From Diadema setosum (taxonomy: Eukaryota; Echinodermata; Echinoidea; Diadematoida; Diadematidae): 64,000 nucleotides of DNA. Numbering within the stretch: position 1 is the first letter of the stretch; each line of letters begins with the position of its first letter. The stretch spans positions 46,001-110,000 of the forward strand of contig CM067064.1 of NCBI GenBank assembly GCA_033980235.1, given 5' to 3'. The notes below the pieces were generated by a model. It was not told the origin of the DNA, did no database searches, and saw only the letters and a program-made list of their open reading frames with translations. This document shows positions 47,401 to 59,436 of this stretch, piece by piece. The position numbers and the translations under genes were made by a program.

Positions 47401-48130
47401 GTAATAAGTATTTTTCGTTTTGACCCTAATTTGCATATTCGAGATGGTGTCTTATCAAGACGTCACTATATTATGAAATGATATACAGGTAGGTAACATA
47501 CAACACTTCTCATGTGTCCAAAATATGGGGCAGATAGGTTGTGTATTGTTGACCTTTGTCCCCAATTTGCATAGCCAAGATTCCTTCTAACTTAGAAGTC
47601 TTTTTTTTTTTGACAAAATGATCCAAGTAACATTGTCTTTATGTGTGCAGAATATGGGAACAATAGACTATACCTTCCAAGATACTTCGGATTAAAGAGA
47701 TCTGAGAAATTTAGACTTTGACCCTAATTTACATATTCAAGATGGCGTCTGATCAAGACATCGCTTTGTTATGAAATTATCCAAGTAACGCGGTCTACAT
47801 GTGTCCAAATGGCAGGCATAGAGCATGCATTTCTAAAGAGGCATGCTAATTATTCTCCAATACATAAATAAGCATTGTTGACCTTTGACCCCAGTTACTT
47901 ACCCAGCCAAGATTGCATCTGACCAGGAAGTTGTTGTTTTATAAAATGATCCGAGTACCATGGTCTGTATGTGTACAAAATATGGCGGCGATAGAGCATA
48001 AAAAATACTTTCTAAGATACAGACTAAAGTATTTTTGACTTTGACCCTAATTTACATCACACAAGATGGCATCTGATCAAAAAGTTGTTATTTCATGGAA
48101 TAATGCACTTGACATAGTCTACGAGTGTAG
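47401..48130. repeat. Tandem repeat of 150-170 bp, about five units
   Basis: The phrase tgaccctaatttgcatattc followed by aagatggcgtctgatcaaga recurs in diverged form at about 47421, 47560, 47719, 47890 and 48042. Each unit also has atgatccaagta and atgtgtccaaatatggg-like blocks. It belongs to no named class that I know. Confidence 0.88.
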
Positions 48131-48652
48131 AAAATATGGGGGTGACAACGCCTGTTATTCACAAGCTATACCAGCTACACAATCCGATTTTCCCAACAGC
48201 TCATTCAATCGAAGCCAAAGTATCAATTTCAACCTAATTTTTAGACATGATTCCGACATCCTTTAAAAAAACGGAGAGCACACTTCCAATAGCCTATAGT
48301 GTCAGCTATAACATATTAAAATCTGGGAGAAAACGGTACAAGGATTAATGAGCTACTGCTCATTGAATGAAGTCATGTCAATTTTCATTTCGAAAAAAAC
48401 TGGACTCCCATAGAGATAACATGTACAATGGTCAAATTTAGCATGATTAATCGATTTTTTACAGTGATGACGTCATCATTTTCAAAAACTGTACTTAAAA
48501 CTTTGACAGACAATACTGTAAGCTACAAAATACAGAAATCTGGGTGAAAATTAGTAAAGAATAAATGAAACACATTCGAATATATGCAAATATTTGATGA
48601 TGTCATTTTGAATTTTTTTTTTTATTTCATAGAGAAATTTGATACCTTTTAA

Positions 48653-49596
48653 AGGCAATAGGGATAGTCCAGTATTGGTGGAGGCGAGGATTGGCCGTTA
48701 CACTTTTTGTCGTTATCTCACCCAAAACTGTTAGAAACCTGAAGTTAGGTCTCAACCAAAACTATACGATCCCTTTTAGCATCGATCACCCACAAAATTA
48801 TATCTACAACTCATCAGCTTTCAGAATATGTAAAGAAAATGTGGGGTCACTGTTCATCCTGACAAGTTAAATCAGATTTAAAATTGACGAAGAATAATAA
48901 AAAACAAAGAATTCTTTCTTTCTTTTATTCTTTGTTTTTTATTCTTCGTTCTTTCCGCCGTATCCTGAGGTCACTGTATCTCAAAAGTCTTTTATTCAAT
49001 GTACGTGCAATTTCATAAAGTCATGTCACAGAGTCGAGTCTAAACTATAGTACCTGGTCAATCAGCTCAGTCCTGCATGACATTATCTATGCCCCATTTT
49101 GTCTTTTTGAAGTCAAGTCAGATGATCAGTCATATCTCCGTAATTAATAGTCATTTCTGTACCAAATTTTGCACGCAGTATCTTCAAGTCATGTGCATCA
49201 TTATAGTATTGCATTATAGTCAATAGTAGAAAGGCTATCATGACAGGCATGTATGCATGCGTCAAAATTAAAAAATGCTCCACATGACTTCAAAATCATT
49301 TGGCATATGTTTTGGCAATATACAGAGCAAAGATGACAAAAAAACCGTCGATTTTAAATCCGATTTAACTTGTCGGGATGAACGGTGACTCCACATTTTC
49401 TTTACATAGTATTCTGAAAGCTTATGAGTTGTAGATATAATTGTGTGGGTGATCGATGCTGGCAAAATGATTAAAGGTATCGTATAGTTTTGGTTGAGAC
49501 CTAACTTCAGGTTTCTAACAGTTTTGGGTGAGATAACAACAAAAAGTTTAACGGCCAATCCTCGCCTCCACCAATACTGGACCATCCCTATTGCCT
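48653..49596. mobile_element. TTAA-flanked inverted-repeat element, 944 bp
   Basis: TTAA flanks AGGCAATAGGGATAGTCCAG and its complement ending CATCCCTATTGCCT. The arms (left to about 48888, right from about 49344) include cctcgcctccaccaatactg and the acaagttaaatcagattt segment. The central portion has another small palindrome, gaataataaaaaacaaagaa against ttctttgttttttattcttc. Oddly, the pairing continues for about 38 bases outside both TTAA sites (gaaatttgatacctttt). Confidence 0.85.
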
Positions 49597-49647
49597 TTAA
49601 AAGGTATCAAATTTCTCTATGAAATAAAAAAAAAAAAAAAAATCACA

Positions 49648-49680
49648 TTAGGTGATACGCCAAACTGGCGTATCACCTAA
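49648..49680. repeat. Perfect 15-bp-arm hairpin
   Basis: TTAGGTGATACGCCA, three bases of loop, then TGGCGTATCACCTAA. It lies just outside the inverted repeat at 48610-49640. Confidence 0.95.
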
Positions 49681-49764
49681 TTGGAAAAGCTTTGCAAAAT
49701 TTTCTGCAAGTATCGAGAGATGTGCAATTCTGAATACTTCAAGGGAGTGCATTGTACAAGATAC

Positions 49765-49860
49765 ATATCGTCGGTTGAGAATGATAAGGGCGTTTGCCAC
49801 TAAACCCATAGTGTTCGAGACCACTTAACGCCCTTCTCATTCTCAACAGACGATATGAAG
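49765..49860. repeat. Interrupted inverted repeat, about 32-bp arms
   Basis: The left arm (atatcgtcggttgagaatg, aagggcgtt) is matched by the right arm (aacgccctt, cattctcaacagacgatat). Three mismatches or small gaps separate them from perfect pairing. Confidence 0.88.
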
Positions 49861-52069
49861 AGGCAACATAAATATGTTAATGATTTTCGATATTAAAATT
49901 TGTACCTTAAGGGTAGTGCAGCTATGACTGTGAGCACAACATGTTTCTTAAGTGATAATCTTTTAACAATATTTCGTGTACTTATTAGAATCTTACTCAT
50001 ACAAATCTTTTTAAGATGTTTATTTTCCGGTAGTTGTTCAGTGCCTGCAGGAAGCAGGCTTGTGTACTCAGTAACCACAGGCTCTTCAATGACAGTTTTT
50101 ACATGGGTTGCTATTAGACACACATGGATTTTGGGGTCTGTACCCAAGTGACAGAGTGTCTACCTTGTCATCAAGCTGCCCACAAAATATTGTGGATAAA
50201 TGTGCCAAGTATAAACAGTTAAAAACATCTTGTGAGTTTAATAGTGCTCAACCATGCAAGTGGTCACATGGATGGTAACTTAAAATCTTATTAAACAACT
50301 TTGAAGTCATTTCTGACATTTGTGATTTAGAAGTACAAGAAAAGTGATTGAGTCATTCCTATTGTATGTTCATGACACTGTTGTGACAAGGGCTATTTAA
50401 GTAGGGAAAAAATGATATGTGCACTTTCTTTTTAGAGATATTGATACCCCATAAATAGAGTTTAAAAATAATGAATAGATAGTCATAGTAATGATTGCTG
50501 ATGCTTGTACCACAGAAGACAGCTGGCTGAGCAGGTGTTTCCTTCCCTCCACTTTTCTTCTTGTCTATCTTGCTTTCCTCCTCCTTGCATCATAAACTAA
50601 CAAACAAACAAAAAGACCCTCACATTGCCATATTCTATACAAAAGCATTACAAGTCAAAATACATGCTCATAATGATGATCAGCTATTAAAGAAGAACAT
50701 GAAGAAAATGAGCACTTGACATTGATTTTCTTGGCAGACGAAGTGTCAGACTTGGATGGGGGGAGGGGAGGCCTTTGCAAAAAAAGAAAAAAAAAGAGAA
50801 ATATGCCCTATAAACATGTGCACATTCTTCAAGCTCTAATTTACAAGATGTGTGATATCTTGCAGCATGGGAACAGTGGCAAAATGTTGAGAAACTAGTC
50901 TCAATTAAAGATTCATTATTGCAAACATAATGTTTTAATATTAATTGTTACTTTTGGCCTTGAATAAAAACTGCAAGTTGTAAATTTGTCCGACATGATT
51001 ATTCAACACTCAAAAATTAATTCATCAAGTAATTGAAAAAATGAAATCAGATGAATACATCCACAGAAAAAATATGAAGAGGTCATATTCTGCAGCAAAC
51101 ATGGCTATTGAGCGACACTGTAATCACATGCAGGTACTTAGGTTTAATCTGTTAGTAGCTCCATGATCACATGTATGCCAAACACGCTTCACATGTAGGT
51201 GACAGATGATAATGTTATTCACTGTATGTTTGTAGTTGATAGCAAATCAGCAGTACTGCATGATCATTGAAAGAGAGAGAGAGAGAGAAAGAGAAATTGC
51301 ACAAAGTCTATGGAGGTACATGTTAGGGGAGAGAAAGTGGGAAGAGGTCTCTTCAGACATTAGGGCACTTTCACATTTTTGAAATTAGATTTCATTGATC
51401 AGGCTCATACTTCTTGTAAAATGTTTGGACATTTTTCAATAAATAAAGAAATGGGTATTTAGTTTATCAAATGTGAATGAATTTAAATTATGGTGTTTGT
51501 CACCTCTTGTTCTGTGTGTGAGTGTGTGTGTGTATGTGTGTGTGCATGCTTTCACTGTGTACAAAGCCTATGGAGGTTTGGTTTGTTTGGAGGAATGAAT
51601 GCAGTAGAGATGCAGAATTATCCCCAGTGCCCCATGCATTGATTCCAAGCATGCTCCAGCTAGCTGCACAGATAGTACTAGCTGTATTGTACCTTTCACA
51701 GTCTCATCCATTCCTTACAGCTTCTTCTGCTCTTCAGTGGTGTGAGATGCTTGTGTCGCATGGCTGCATCAATATTCAGGATTCTGTTCGCCCTAGTGGA
51801 AAGTGCTCCTCTCCAACCAAGATTTTTGTGCATGTTTGATTCATTTATTTTTTTTTTAACTGCATAATTTATATACTCTTCACAGTCTTACCTCAGTTCT
51901 TCTATTTTCTATGCCTCGAAGAGGCTACTATACTACCATACCTGTAGTACCTGTAGGTTATCTATTGGGGGAAATACTTCAGTCTATTTTATGTTTCTAA
52001 TCTTAAAGCTTCCTTGAAATTGCACTACCCAACCAAATGAGAACAGGTATGAACAGGAGATTTGCTGAT

Positions 52070-52118
<49 letters not shown>

Positions 52119-52320
52119 GGTAACTGTTGTAACTGGCAGTGCAAAGTACCGTAGCGTGTGTATTTCAACTTTCCCTTCCCTTTACAAGTGTTCTTGATCT
52201 TCAAAATGAACCATACAATTTATATGCTAGTATTGCTGAATTCATATGCATACACTGTACATGCATCAGTTTCCATACATTATACACAATTTTTGTATGT
52301 TCATACAACAATTGAATTAC
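49861..52320. other. AT-rich DNA, no gene recognised
   Basis: Contains (GA)n at 51269-51288, (GT)n near 51515-51545 and (TTG)n at 52071-52118. Reading frames of about 80-105 codons are in AT-rich or GT-rich text and lack protein likeness. Confidence 0.5.
52071..52118. repeat. (TTG)n microsatellite
   Basis: About 15 TTG units in succession. Confidence 0.97.
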
Positions 52321-52324
52321 AGAC

Positions 52325-52425
52325 CTACAATGTATCTCTTTTAACCATGTTTAGTAAAAGTTTTGAAAAAATTGTGTATAAACAAATCAATGACACTATT
52401 AGTTATAAAAAGAGATATATATTAT
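52325..52425 (+). pseudogene. Small scrap of a LINE reverse transcriptase
   Basis: The plus-strand frame reads YNVSLLTMFSKSFEKIVYKQ. This matches the conserved RT opening of non-LTR elements of the Jockey/CR1 group, of the form NYRPISLL..FSKIFEKIV. It stops within 35 residues, and the rest of the element is missing. Confidence 0.6.
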
Positions 52426-52917
52426 GCTACATGTAGCTAGACCAGCCTTCCCACTCCATGGTATCCCACACTACTGGATCTTTAAATTCAGCTCTGATTT
52501 ACGTTTTGCACATATTAGGGGGTTACTTTTATTCCATATGTTTTATGAGGTGTATTTTATTTCAGTTAACAAAGAAGTAAAGTATACCAATCATTATTTT
52601 AGAGTTCAAAATGAATCTTTAGATTGCTAAGAAAAGATAGTGGCAGTTAACCTTGATCATCAAAGGTACAAATGCACCTGTGGGATGGGCAAACATGACA
52701 GGCCATGATTGCCGTGAATACCATGTCTGATTTTTGAACTGACAAATAAAAAAGAAAAGAAAAAAAAACATTGCCACAGCAGTACCGGGGCTAATGAAAA
52801 GCCTAGTAAACCGTAATAGAACAGACAGTACATAATAGGCCATAACAAAACTTAGAAGAGGTTCGTACTGGGATGCAACGGAAAATATTGTGTAGTCTAA
52901 CCCAACCAGATGCTGCG

Positions 52918-54765
52918 AGAATTGTGTCTCATAGCTACATGTTTACCAGAGCGAGGACTGGAGTGAACAAGACGATGATACGGAGGGGGAAAACAAGCTC
53001 TTCTAATGTATAAACGTCATCTACTCATGGCACACTATGTTTCAAGCAAACGGGGCTATCATGACTGCCAGGAACATGGTGTAAACGTAGCATGAAATAA
53101 TCATAGCCTGTTCGAACTCTCGCTCTTGAACCTCCTTGGTCACAGCGTGGACCTACACAGTCACAGCGGACGGGTGCAATCAAATGGCTGTTTTCATTTT
53201 GACGTGACCTCGCTTTCCTCTTGAATGAACACGTTTCGCACAAAAACTGCTGGGAAAGTGTTGCAGCAAACCTGCTGTAATTTTACTATTAATTCATATT
53301 TTTTGATAATCCAAACAGTTATGAAAAGTATAAACCTCATTTTAACCTGCCATTATGTTACCTTGTTTAAATAGCAACGATAAGATATCCTAAAATGGAG
53401 CAGAACTTCACTTTCAAAACGGAAAATAATTGTCAGAAATCATTGCTAAAATTTCACATTTTGACTTCGTGAACAATAAAAAACTTACAAGTATGTTACT
53501 AAGAATGTATTTCTTTACGGAACTCTAAAATATCACATTTGAGAAGTCATGCATCCGGATATGTCTGGAAATAATCGAAAGAGGTGCACTTTCTACCTTC
53601 GTTCCGAGCATGAAATTTCATAGTCTTTCCCACACGGGAAGATAGGGTACAGTCCCACATACCCACATCTTTGTGGCGCTCACATCACCTGTACTATGAT
53701 CATAACTCGTACCGGGAACTCGTAGTTGTATTGTTAGTGCAGTAAAATCTGCGTAAAGTCCGAATGATCCAATGTCATGAATTTACAAGTGGTATCATAG
53801 CTGGTAGATATTCACATTTTTGCTTCTTTCTTTAGGCCAGTTCTGATAAAGTAAGTGCTTGTTTATGAGGTGGCGAAGTCCTCAGTGGTACTCTGCTACT
53901 TATCAACACCCCGTGGCCCACTCTCTGTGTACTGTATAGTACTAGGCATCCACAGCAGCCACTTGCACTCGCATCGCACAGTAACAGTACGCATCAGGGA
54001 GCTCCCTGTATGCATCGACCAGTCAGCTCGCTGGATCAGTGCAGCATGGGAAAGACCATTCATTGCGCAACCGCAAATCAGTTTTTCTTAGAATATGACG
54101 TCATTCTCATTTGCTGCTCCCGCACAATTTGAGATTTCTGACAAAACACCTCATTTATTTTTCACTTGTAACTTCAAAAATACTGTAGGTCTTCGGCAAA
54201 GCGAACAGCACTCTGTTAACGTCCGCACATGTCTTATGAATATGTATGTTATGATTCATGAATATTTAGTGGTGTGACCTGATGTGTCTGGAAATAATCG
54301 GAGGGTAGTTTTCCGAGACAGCGAAACATGAAATGTTGAATAACTTTCGATAAAAAATACTTAATCGTTTCTCGTGATTTTTCGTATGTGGATAGAAATC
54401 ATCATTTTACATCAATACTGAAAGTTTGAGCGATTTTGGTCAGTGTATAGCGGAGATATGAAAAGGTGAAATTTTGGTGAAAATGAGAACGCCCGTTCGC
54501 ACTGCCTCGATGACGGTTGAAAATTCAAAACGTTTCATGGGTTTCGGGGGAGTTAATTATAGTCGTCCGCTGCAACTGTACAGACATTTGTCATTTTGTC
54601 ATGCTGCATTTACACCATCTTCCCGGCAGCCATGGCGGGTCCATTTGCCTGAAACGTTATGTGCTGTGGGTAGATGAGACATTCTCTTGCTTTCCCCAAG
54701 CTTCATATTCTAGTCTTGTTCATTCCAGTCCTTGTCCCGGTGAACATATAGCTATCAGGTCACGA
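52918..54765. repeat. 1.85-kb diverged inverted repeat
   Basis: Left arm segments at 52925-53250 are matched in reverse complement at 54480-54765. Examples are gtttcaagcaaacggggc against the complement of gtccatttgcctgaaac, catggtgtaaacg against catttacaccat, and gactggagtgaacaagac against tcttgttcattccagtc. The arms are about 75-80% alike. The central part holds two copies of gtctggaaataatcg (53564, 54282). No coding likeness was seen, and the target duplication is unclear. Confidence 0.75.
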
Positions 54766-56322
54766 TCATGATCACCATAAAACAAATTTCAGGAACAGAG
54801 CATTACTATGAAAATAATGATTGGTAAGCAGGTATTGTGCATAATATTCTACTTCAGACTTTTGTCATGTTCAAAGGTTGATGTGTAGGTTTTCATCATG
54901 AGAGCAATTCCTAGAAGAATGTTTGACATTGTCATTGTAAAGTGATTGAGCACTGCATGCATATTGTGCACCAGGGAACTACAATGTATTTCCCATACTG
55001 TAAATTTTCAATAATGACTGTCTATTGGCACTGACATAGGAAGCCACGAAAGTCAGAAGTGTCTTTTAATGCTAGACCAAAGTGTCAAGTCCAATGTGTT
55101 ATGCCAGACATCTCTTTACATTGGACTGTGACTTATCTTTCATAATGTTTGCATTTTGAATTGTTTTGACTATTTGTTCTCTGATTTCTATGTTAGTTAC
55201 GTTCACAAGAAGTTGCCAAACTTGAAGTTTAGGTCAAAAACTTAACTGCCGATGATTAGCTCTACTCGTGAATGCACATGCACTTCTAAACTTTATAGAT
55301 ACAACTTACGAGCGAATCTCGCTCGATTATTATACCTGGAAGTGCAGAGTCTTCGCTATGACCTTATGCTCATACAAAAATAGTGCGCAGTTCATGCTAA
55401 CTCACAAGCTCGTTGATTATTGTGTCCACACGGAGTGAAACTGTGAGTGGGAACCCCCCTTGGCGTGTGGATAGAGCGTAAACCCTCAGATGGCCCATTA
55501 TGACTTGAACTACCTAACTTCATATACACGTGTAGATAATCACCCCCGCCAAGGGAGGAGGTTATGTTTTCGTTACCCTTGGTTTGTTTGTTTGTTTGTT
55601 TGTTAGTTAGTTAGTTTGTCCGTGTGCAAAATAACTCAAAAATTAGTTTACGGATTTGGATGAAACTTGCAGGAAAGGTTTAGAATGATACGAGTAACAG
55701 ATGATTAAATTTTGGTAGTGATCTGAGAATTTTGGGGGAATTTATGAAGGATTTTTAATATTTTGGCAGGTAGAGTCAATGAACTTGGGAGTTCAGGCTG
55801 CGCGTATTTGAGGTTTGCATGCGCGCACTAAAGTGTGTGCTCTAGTTTCTGATAGGGCGAGGCGCGCCGTGCAACTGAGGGTTTATGACGTAACAAAGGC
55901 TTCTACGTTGGGAAATCGGGCGACTTTCAGCACACAATGTTATAAGTACGTATGGGTGGAAATCACTGATATCTCTATGGAAGAACAAGATCAGTGGTGG
56001 AAGTGAGCTGCATGCTTGGCGTAGGTCAGCGCTCTCAGAGTGCTTCTCTAGTTATATGATGTGGTCTGGTGGTTTGCCTGATATTACTGTTCAATTCTCT
56101 CTTATGTCTTTTTGCAGAACTTTGGAACTCAGCAAAGGAGAAAACTAAATTGTGCTCTCCACATAGTCTGCCTACCTGGAAATACGCATCAGGGCAATGG
56201 AACATACTGTGGGTGGTGTGATGTGACAACGGACATGTACACTGGTAGGTGATGTTTATGAGGTTAACTGAGAGACTTTTTATTGCCCATAGTAAATAAT
56301 CAAGTGTCATTTATACTCTGTT
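54766..56322. other. No gene; a known-looking repeat piece at 55543-55735
   Basis: At 55543 the block ccgccaagggaggaggttat, followed by gttttcgttacccttgg and (TTTG)n, looks like the opening of a widely scattered invertebrate repeat. It holds the phrase gatttggatgaaacttgcag. A TIR-like end (gttacgttcac) is at 55196. Otherwise nothing was recognised. Confidence 0.5.
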
Positions 56323-57620
56323 TTTGTCGAGCCCACCGGAGGTGCGGGGAGACTAAGGGATCGCCTGCGGCGTCTGTCCATAATGCTACAAAAACTTGGA
56401 TAACTCTCTACTGAGGACTTAAAGGTAGATAGTCCCGGTAGTGTAGATGGCGCTGTTGATGATACTGCCGATCACCGTTAGCATTGATATGAAGATTACC
56501 GAAGTTGAGCTGTCATCAAGAGTAAAGTGCGTAGTTGTTGCTAAGTAACGTTGCCTTTGTTGTCTTCTCTGCGCATCACGCAGTCTGTAGTAATGCCAGG
56601 GTGCGTGCATATGTGCTTGTTATTATGACATCACAAAAGAAGTTTGCTAAAGCTGTCACCCCCCTCAGCCGAATCATCAGCCGAATCATGAGCCGAACTG
56701 TGATCGGACCACTGACTACAGTGAATCGGACTTCTTCGGACTCGGGGGAAAGTGGGCCAAAGCGTAAGTGCTAAAGAGGAGTCAATAGCGTAGGTCTCTA
56801 TAGGAAACTTGCGTCGTGCGTACGCGTACGCAGTTGACTAAAACACCGGGACCATGCACCTTTAAATTTCAATCAAACTTGGAGGGAAGATAGGTTATAC
56901 AAAGTTACACATTTAACCAAACATGAAGGCCACCTCAAGGTCAAAAGTCACAGGCAAGAGTCAATGATCTTTAGGGCCCAATGTTAAGTTTTTACGGCGC
57001 ATTTCGATTATGGCTCATAACTTTTGATGTATATACATGTATTTGTTTGTTCATTTTCCATCTGAGCTACGTTAAGCTGGTCTTCCATGGGGTCCAGTTG
57101 GATGTGAGGTGGGACCACTTCACCGGGTTAACACCCTGCTCTTTGCGATGAATGAATGAAGCGGGATCTTTTACGTGCATGAGTTGTTTCTCTTTCATAC
57201 ACGGGACCTCCATTTACCTCCATATATATGTCTGTTTGTTACCAAACTTGGATGGTAGATGTCCCTTGGGAAGTTGAAGGTCACCACAAGGTCAAAGGTC
57301 ACAGGGGTCAACAAACTTTTAGGGCCCAATGTTAAGTTTTTATGGCATGTTTTGATTATGGCTCATAACTTTTGATCCCTATGTCCGTTTGTGACCAAAC
57401 TTGGATGGTAGAGAAGGTCATCACAAGTTCAAAGGTCACAGACAGGGGTCAATGAACTTTTAGGGCCCAATGTTAATTTTTTTATGGTGCGTTTCGATTA
57501 TGGCTCATAACTTTTGATCCATATGTCCGTTTGTGACCAAACTTGGTAAATGTCCCTTGGGAAGTTGAAGGTCACCACAAGGTCAAAGGTCACAGGCGGG
57601 GTCAATGAACTTACTGGATT
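56323..57620. repeat. Dispersed element, copy 2 (opposite orientation to 2485-3023)
   Basis: It opens with ttgtcgagcccaccggaggt and gcggggagactaagggatcg, the complement of the end of copy 1. It then runs through tandem units with aaggtcaaaggtcacagg and ctcataacttttgat at about 56940, 57290, 57430 and 57580. Copy 2 holds the TTAA element at 56423-56861. Near 57055-57230 there is extra sequence, ctgagctacgttaagctggt to cgggacctccatttacctcc, absent from copy 1 and probably another insertion. Confidence 0.88.
56423..56861. mobile_element. TTAA-flanked element, 439 bp, nested in the 56323 repeat
   Basis: TTAA flanks AGGTAGATAGTCCCGGTAG and the complement-like end CACCGGGACCATGCACCT. Removing it rejoins ctgaggactTTAAatttcaatc. 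The other copy of the host repeat, read in the opposite orientation at about 2900-2930, gives cgacttcaatttcagtca. That is a direct reading of the empty site. No protein was recognised inside. Confidence 0.88.
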
Positions 57621-57812
57621 TAGAAAAACATTGATTACTTCTACGTGAATGGGCAAGACACAATTTGGCACTTGCCTTGTTTTAGCTCACCTGAGCTATT
57701 GTGATCGCTCTTTGTCCGTGCGTAAACTTTTCACATTTTCATCTTCTTCTTGAGAACCCCATAACCAATTTTCACCAAACTTGGCAGGTAGCATGCGTAG
57801 GAGGATGGGATC

Positions 57813-58430
57813 TCATACCCCTTTCATACCAGACGCTGAACAGTGGACGACGTCTGGAGGTCGTCCACTGTTCATCCTAGACCACTGGTGGTATGAAAGG
57901 GATACCAAAAAAAGACACCCGGAAGAACGGATGAACAGTGGACGAACAGTGGATAAACACTGGATGTCGTTTCGGTATGAAAGGTTTCGCCCACACGAAC
58001 AGTGGATATCGACCGGAACTGGAAATCTTAGAACTCATAAGCGCGCTTTGTGTTACGTACGTTTAACGGGTAGGCCTACATACAATTCATTGTACAGTAT
58101 GCATCCATGCAATGTGAATGCAGGTAATGACGTTAAAATCAGTGATGACGATATTGATAGTCTGTAATGAATAATTACGAAGTGTGATTTCAAAGACCTA
58201 ATTAATATTTTTACTTGATTTTAAGGGCGTAATATATACTGCAGTAAAAAAGGAGAGACAATTTTAAAAGACAACGTGTGCCGAGCTCACCCGAGCGCCC
58301 TCTAGACTAGCCTCTTGCATGAAATGGTGCTCTACTCGCACCTCGTGTTTACTTTACGAATCACACCCCAGACGTCAGTCTAGAGTGCTCTCAGGTGACG
58401 TCTGGAGAAGTTTGGTATGAAAAGGGTACC
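57813..58430. mobile_element. TIR element (TACCCCTTTCATACCAGACG ends)
   Basis: CATACCCCTTTCATACCAGACG-type sequence at the left is matched by the right end ggtatgaaaagggtacc. The interior has repeated gaacagtggacga words and their complements. It lies in a host repeat. Removing it joins gggatct with aatttgttca, as read intact at 63688-63705 (ggatcttgatttgttc). Confidence 0.88.
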
Positions 58431-58443
58431 AATTTGTTCAAAT

Positions 58444-59302
58444 TAGGCGTGTCTTCATCAGCCCGAAGTTTCAAAACAGCGCGCTATCTTGCAGTTACCA
58501 AACTAGTCCGATGTCAAGATAGCGCGCTATTTGTGTAGTGAAGACGCAAATAGCGCGCTATTTGATCGGGAAAATTTCCCCCCAAATCTTGGTCTAGTTC
58601 CTGAGCTAGCGCGCTGGTTCGTGAAATAGCACGCTATTAGGGTGCGTCTCCATCAGCCCGAAATTTTCTCGATCCCTCCGCGTACTCTTCTGGTTAGCCA
58701 GCTGGCTATGGAAAGCGCATGTACAAGCTAATGACTGTGTACAGTACATACACGCACGGTGTATTCAAGGATCACATGTGTGTACCAGGCCTATACTGTT
58801 GTTGACATGTTTAAAACCAGGGAGGTGATACCTCTCACCTCCCTTTTATAACTCACTGCTGTGCATGCTGGCTGTGAGTGTTGTTTGTACTTCTTCTAAT
58901 GGTCCACTCTACCTAAGCTGAAGATTCTTGCAGATTGTGTGTATTTTGGACTTGTTTAAGCATTGCAAATCGTTAATTTGATTTAAGATATCTCACTGGA
59001 CAGAAGAAAGAGTAGCGTTGTTGATATCCCTTTGGAGAGAATATGCTGTACTGCTCACTTTCCTGGTTTTATTATCATACATACGGTGATACATACAGGA
59101 GATTTTGCGCGGGGAAATCCACTTTCGAACTGCGAGCAAAGCAGAGTAATGATGCAAAGTGCGCATGCGTCAATTTTCGGGCTAATTTCCCCAAGCGGGC
59201 TGTTCGAGCTGATGAAGACGCACATTCAATTGTATCGGGCTATTTTCCAAGACCGCAAAATTTCCCGCTAGTTTGAACTTCGGGCTTATGAAGACACGCC
59301 TA
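58444..59302. mobile_element. TIR element (TAGGCGTGTCTTCATCAGC ends)
   Basis: TAGGCGTGTCTTCATCAGCC is matched by the right end GGGCTTATGAAGACACGCCTA. The interior has repeated agcgcgctattt words. A second internal pair, gggtgcgtctccatcagccc at 58640 and gctgatgaagacgcaca at 59208, suggests a nested relative. TA target duplication is possible. It splits the same host repeat as 57813-58430. Related ends occur at 9047. Confidence 0.85.
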
Positions 59303-59436
59303 TGGATACCATGCCCCACCTGGGGGGGGGGGGGGGGGGGCGCAGGGGGCCCAACCCCTCCCCCCCCCCCCCCCTTAAAAAAAAAGATCTTTCAAAATCT
59401 TGTCCACTAGAACCAAAAGTGATAGAGCTAAGTAAA

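Larger units (their letters stand above)
57660..59435. repeat. Host repeat (gctcacctgagct family) split by two insertions
   Basis: The left part (57682-57812) begins agctcacctgagctattgtg, then atcgctctttgtccg, gaaccccataaccaattttc and accaaacttggcaggtagca. The intact relative at 63527-63720 gives the order of blocks. The rest appears after the two insertions, as aatttgttcaaat (58431-58443) and ataccatgccccacctgggg (59307-59326). A G-run and a C-run lie at 59325-59373, and their lengths should be treated with caution. Confidence 0.85.

Noticed and set aside
57781..58167. 128-codon open frame on the plus strand
   Set aside because: It lies almost wholly in the TIR element at 57813-58430, and its text simply reflects repeated gaacagtggac words. 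There is no protein likeness.
59321..59375. Long G-run next to a long C-run as a possible quadruplex or structural signal
   Set aside because: Such runs are prone to sequencing and assembly error, and both lie inside a known repeat. Their length cannot be trusted.
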